Of a DNA stretch of 48,899 nucleotides, positions 46,451 to 48,899 are shown piece after piece. The position numbers and the translations under genes are program-made. The stretch covers positions 1-48,899 of the forward strand of contig NZ_JAESDH010000031.1 of assembly GCF_019249295.1 (NCBI RefSeq), written 5' to 3'. This DNA comes from Alteromonas antoniana. Lineage in GTDB: Bacteria; Pseudomonadota; Gammaproteobacteria; Enterobacterales; Alteromonadaceae. Position 1 is the first letter of the stretch, and each line of letters opens with the position of its first letter. The notes below the pieces were generated by a model. The model was given only the letters and a program-made list of their open reading frames with translations, was not told the origin of the DNA and made no database searches.

Positions 46451-47164
46451 TCAGTCGGCTTTCCGGGCCAGCCTGCGGATCATTTCCATAACCAGCTGGG
46501 CAGAATGTTTGGCCGCCGTATCTAAGTATTCTTTAAATGACACGGATGACGTTTTGCCGGCGATATCGGATAACGAGCGGATCACCAGAAACGGTACATC
46601 AAGCATGTGACAGGTTTGCGCAATGGCTGCTCCTTCCATTTCTACTGCGCGCATGTCAGGAAATTTACGTCTTAGCTCGGCAACAGCATCATCTGAACCG
46701 ATAAACGCATCACCAGTACAGATAAGACCACGAACATGTTGTAAACCGGAAAGCGTCTCAGCGGCGCCCTCTGCAGCCTCTACCAGGGTCGTGTCTGACG
46801 TAAAGGCTTCTGGCAGGCCGCCGGCCGGCTGGCCTAATTTGTAGCCAAAGTGTGTCAGGTCGACATCATGGTGTTTCACTTCACTACCAATAACCAGATC
46901 GCCAATGGTCAGGTTGGTATCGAAGCCACCCGCAGAGCCGGTATTAACCACGTAATCCGGAGAAAATCGTTCTATCAGCGCGGTTGTTGCTAACGCCGCC
47001 GCCACTTTACCGATACCGCACTTAACCAGAATGACCGAAACACCGTGCAAGGTGCCTTCAAAAAAAGTCAGGTGAGACCATTGTGTTTTACGCAGGTCGC
47101 TCAACGATGACTTAAGCAATGCCACTTCTTCGTCCATTGCGCCCAGAATACCAATCTTGATCAT
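46451..47164 (-). CDS. mtnN: 5'-methylthioadenosine/S-adenosylhomocysteine nucleosidase MtnN
   Basis: MtnN hydrolyses MTA, SAH and 5'-deoxyadenosine to adenine and the sugar, removing inhibitors of radical-SAM enzymes and methyltransferases. From the start at 47164 it is 237 aa with catalytic E12 in GAMDEEV, the ribose site VEMEGAAIAQ and the catalytic Asp in RSLSDIAG. The start at 47164 is chosen because AGGAA lies 6 nt upstream; the ATG at 47170 would leave no spacing. It heads mtnN-cobD-btuF. Confidence 0.95.
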   Translation of the reverse strand: MIKIGILGAMDEEVALLKSSLSDLRKTQWSHLTFFEGTLHGVSVILVKCGIGKVAAALATTALIERFSPDYVVNTGSAGGFDTNLTIGDLVIGSEVKHHDVDLTHFGYKLGQPAGGLPEAFTSDTTLVEAAEGAAETLSGLQHVRGLICTGDAFIGSDDAVAELRRKFPDMRAVEMEGAAIAQTCHMLDVPFLVIRSLSDIAGKTSSVSFKEYLDTAAKHSAQLVMEMIRRLARKAD

Positions 47165-47280
47165 GTACATTTCCTGTTATTGCTGCTGACAGCATTATGC
47201 CGCGGTAACCCGCGGAAGAGATTCCGCTAATTGTACTGGCAAATATCCAAAACTGACAGGGAGAGGAGGTGGGAATATGA

Positions 47281-47316
47281 AAACCGTGCGGAAGACAGGG
47301 GGCGTCTGTCCGCACG
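47281..47316 (-). terminator. Probable terminator after the DUF2726 gene
   Basis: CGTGCGG (47285-47291) pairs with CCGCACG (47310-47316), with weaker inner pairing; on the minus strand GTTTTC follows (47284-47280). It lies 18 bp after the stop. Confidence 0.7.
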
Positions 47317-47333
47317 TGAAAAAATAACCGGTA

Positions 47334-47918
47334 TTACGCTGCCGCTTTGCTTGAACGCAATGGGCGGGTAGGGCGGTTTGGTTTTGCCGGATTCAGCGTT
47401 GGCGTTTGTGCCACACGTTGTTGCATGCGTCGGTAAGGCAGCAGTTTATGCTCGATGCATTCGCGAATATCATCCACGCTGTAACCTGACTTGACCTTAA
47501 TTCTTGCCAGCGGCATGCCGGCTGCATCTAATGCGCCAGAGACAAACCAGTCGCGCTGGGTCTTGTAACCGTCTTTGCCCTGATTGTGGACAAGATCAAT
47601 CGCCATAATAGGGGACATGTCCTGCTTATCACACAACACGAAATCAAGCTGACGGGAAGAGGCTCTCGACAGCGCTGCGCTGGCCTGCTTTTTGTTCGTG
47701 GCCTGACGCACCTGCAGTAAATCACTCAGCTTTACCCGGCAGACAATACGAAACTCATTGCCGACAGCCTGCTCGATTAGCTTCAGAAACGTTTGCTCAG
47801 CCGGTGTAAACAACGACGTCTTTCGCCTGAATGGAAAAGCCACACCGTTATCGGACAGTTTCATTGCACCCAGGGCTACCACAATTAGCAACATCAATAA
47901 AATTAATGCCAGTTCCAT
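47334..47918 (-). CDS. DUF2726-domain membrane-anchored protein
   Basis: The 194-aa protein has an N-terminal membrane helix (about 2-20) followed by a DUF2726 domain (about 30-150): FTPAEQTFLKLIEQAVG, FRIVCRVKLSDLLQVR, LDFVLCDKQDMSPIMAIDLV and the later RDWFVSGALDAAGMPLARI. The fold resembles nuclease-like PD-(D/E)XK domains and is linked with DNA/RNA-binding, but no function is known. The tail is basic and Pro-rich. The start at 47918 has GAGGATC upstream; a GTG 4 codons earlier is possible. The gene is followed by a terminator. Confidence 0.8.
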   Translation of the reverse strand: MELALILLMLLIVVALGAMKLSDNGVAFPFRRKTSLFTPAEQTFLKLIEQAVGNEFRIVCRVKLSDLLQVRQATNKKQASAALSRASSRQLDFVLCDKQDMSPIMAIDLVHNQGKDGYKTQRDWFVSGALDAAGMPLARIKVKSGYSVDDIRECIEHKLLPYRRMQQRVAQTPTLNPAKPNRPTRPLRSSKAAA

Positions 47919-48187
47919 AATGATCCTCACAAACCGTTATTGTCAGTCACAAGCGTCAGAAAAATGACACTAAAGTCGGTGACTGTGATTTCCTAGTGGA
48001 TTTTGCAAGGGAAGTGCCAATGCGTCTGACTTTTTCACTTTCGCTGCAAAGCCCGTGAAATCTGCATTTGTGTAAGGGGGGTAAGGTATGTGTAAGTTAA
48101 ATTTGCGAGAGATGTGAGTGTCAAAAAAGCGGGCTTTAGCGCATGTGTCGCGGCGTTAAGGACACATGCCTGCAGTCAGGGTCGTTG

Positions 48188-48595
48188 TTAGCTTTTGGCC
48201 GTTACCAGAATATCTACCTGCGTGCCATTGCCGTCCGGAGAAACTACCACCCGGATCGCGTTGTCTTTGGCAACCAGCAGCGTTCGTTGGTTGAACGTGC
48301 TATGAACGGTAAGCCCGGGGATCGCCTGTTGATAGAAGTTGATCACGTTTTCTTTATTGTCCGCCATAAAATATACCATGCTGGCGGGGAATACACTGTC
48401 ATCCACAGCGGTGTCGAAAAGCTGACATTGCTTGGCTGAGTCAGGCACAGCAATGCTGTGAAACGCGGTTGGGCACGTTGACGCAGTATCAACCGACGGA
48501 GCGTGTTCCATTTTCAGCGTATCAGATAGCGCCGCGCCTGAAATCGCCAGGCTACATACACTAAGTGCGATTGTGCGTGCGAGAGTTGTTGTCAT
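48188..48595 (-). CDS. Small exported hypothetical protein
   Basis: The 135-aa protein has a signal peptide (MTTTLARTIALSVCSLAISG, likely cleaved near residue 22-26) and a mature part with a Cys pair (STCPTAFH and KQCQLFD), then DNKENVINFYQQAIPG, TLLVAKDNAIRVVVS and GTQVDILVTA. The Cys pair suggests a disulfide in the periplasm. The start at 48595 gives the signal peptide, and a GAGG lies upstream, although at long spacing; longer frames add unrelated residues. No family was recognised. The stretch 47919-48187 has no gene. Confidence 0.6.
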   Translation of the reverse strand: MTTTLARTIALSVCSLAISGAALSDTLKMEHAPSVDTASTCPTAFHSIAVPDSAKQCQLFDTAVDDSVFPASMVYFMADNKENVINFYQQAIPGLTVHSTFNQRTLLVAKDNAIRVVVSPDGNGTQVDILVTAKS

Positions 48596-48823
48596 GGTGA
48601 TTACTACCTCTATTACGTGCGGCCACTGGCAAGAAGCCATAGACTCATTCGCATGTTTCTTAAGTATAGTAGATAGGGCGCCGGGTAAACGCAATCAGAA
48701 CCGCTTGCGTTTAGGTATTGCAGCGGATGACAGGGTATCAGTTTGTACCCCGTGTGCGGGAGCGTCACTGATGCTCAGATTCAGCTTGGGTCGTCGGGCA
48801 ACAAAAAAGGGGCCGTGTGGCCT

Positions 48824-48858
48824 AATGCCAGTCAGTTAAGAACTGACTGGCATTTTTC
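48824..48858 (+). terminator. Strong terminator without an obvious gene on its strand
   Basis: A 14-bp perfect stem (48824-48837 with 48841-48854) with an AAG loop is followed by TTTTTC. It is read on plus, but no plus-strand gene ends here within 1 kb. On minus, a small GGCC hairpin with T6 (48820-48801) could terminate a gene entering from the right edge. The stretch 48596-48823 holds no recognised gene. Confidence 0.7.
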
Positions 48859-48899
48859 TTTTCACTGGATACTTCTTAGGTTTGAGTCTTACACAGCGT

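Overview
The window looks like chromosomal DNA of a marine gammaproteobacterium of the Alteromonadaceae (Alteromonas or Salinimonas-like). This is inferred from protein sequences and gene order: a glnA/DUF4124/glnL/glnG block, divergent tyrS and mepM-anmK, an mtnN-cobD-btuF operon, erpA, yaeQ, and a short interspersed ATACCAATC inverted repeat. Base composition is even (about 50% GC by eye) and genes are densely packed. No rRNA, tRNA, CRISPR array, prophage or insertion sequence was recognised, so this is mostly core genome with a few accessory cassettes.

Left part (1-15.4 kb): the nitrogen regulation locus on the minus strand (glnG, glnL, a DUF4124 protein, glnA) with a sigma54 promoter and two NtrC sites; typA/bipA on plus; a lone receiver-domain protein; a MalY/PatB C-S lyase; an atypical Nramp transporter; a YecA/YgfB-like protein; a 60-aa protein; HemJ; a ClC protein with CBS domains; and a DUF6776-type membrane protein.

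Middle (15.4-32.2 kb): an arsenic operon arsR-arsC-arsH-acr3 (minus), a cold-shock protein gene, and a complete TPP-riboswitch-controlled thiamin operon thiC-thiDE-thiF-thiS-thiG-thiH (plus), whose genes overlap or nearly abut. Then come a tandem pair of paralogous membrane proteins of unknown function, erpA with an IscR-type promoter, a GST-like protein, a 2-hydroxyacid dehydrogenase divergent from a long Cys/Met-metabolism PLP enzyme, an AHSA1/SRPBCC protein, and a guanidinium exporter gene (sugE/gdx) behind a guanidine-II (mini-ykkC) riboswitch.

Right part (32.3-48.9 kb): an Old Yellow Enzyme reductase, anmK and mepM (cell wall recycling and cleavage) divergent from tyrS, a DUF2721/GNAT/FAD-oxidoreductase operon, yaeQ with a coupled small gene, a BetT-type BCCT transporter, a rhodanese, the mtnN-cobD-btuF operon (SAH recycling and cobamide salvage), a DUF2726 protein and a small exported protein.

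The most unusual items are: an in-frame array of 15-bp repeats (GVAPN) inside the ThiD domain of ThiDE; the uncharacterised tandem membrane paralogs; ClC and Nramp homologs with replaced ion-site residues; exact 20-bp-period repeats in a leader at 40.1 kb; a 10-bp inverted repeat touching the start codon of the SRPBCC gene; and a possible Cys-rich 48-codon ORF divergent from arsR. No multi-gene system that is clearly new was found.
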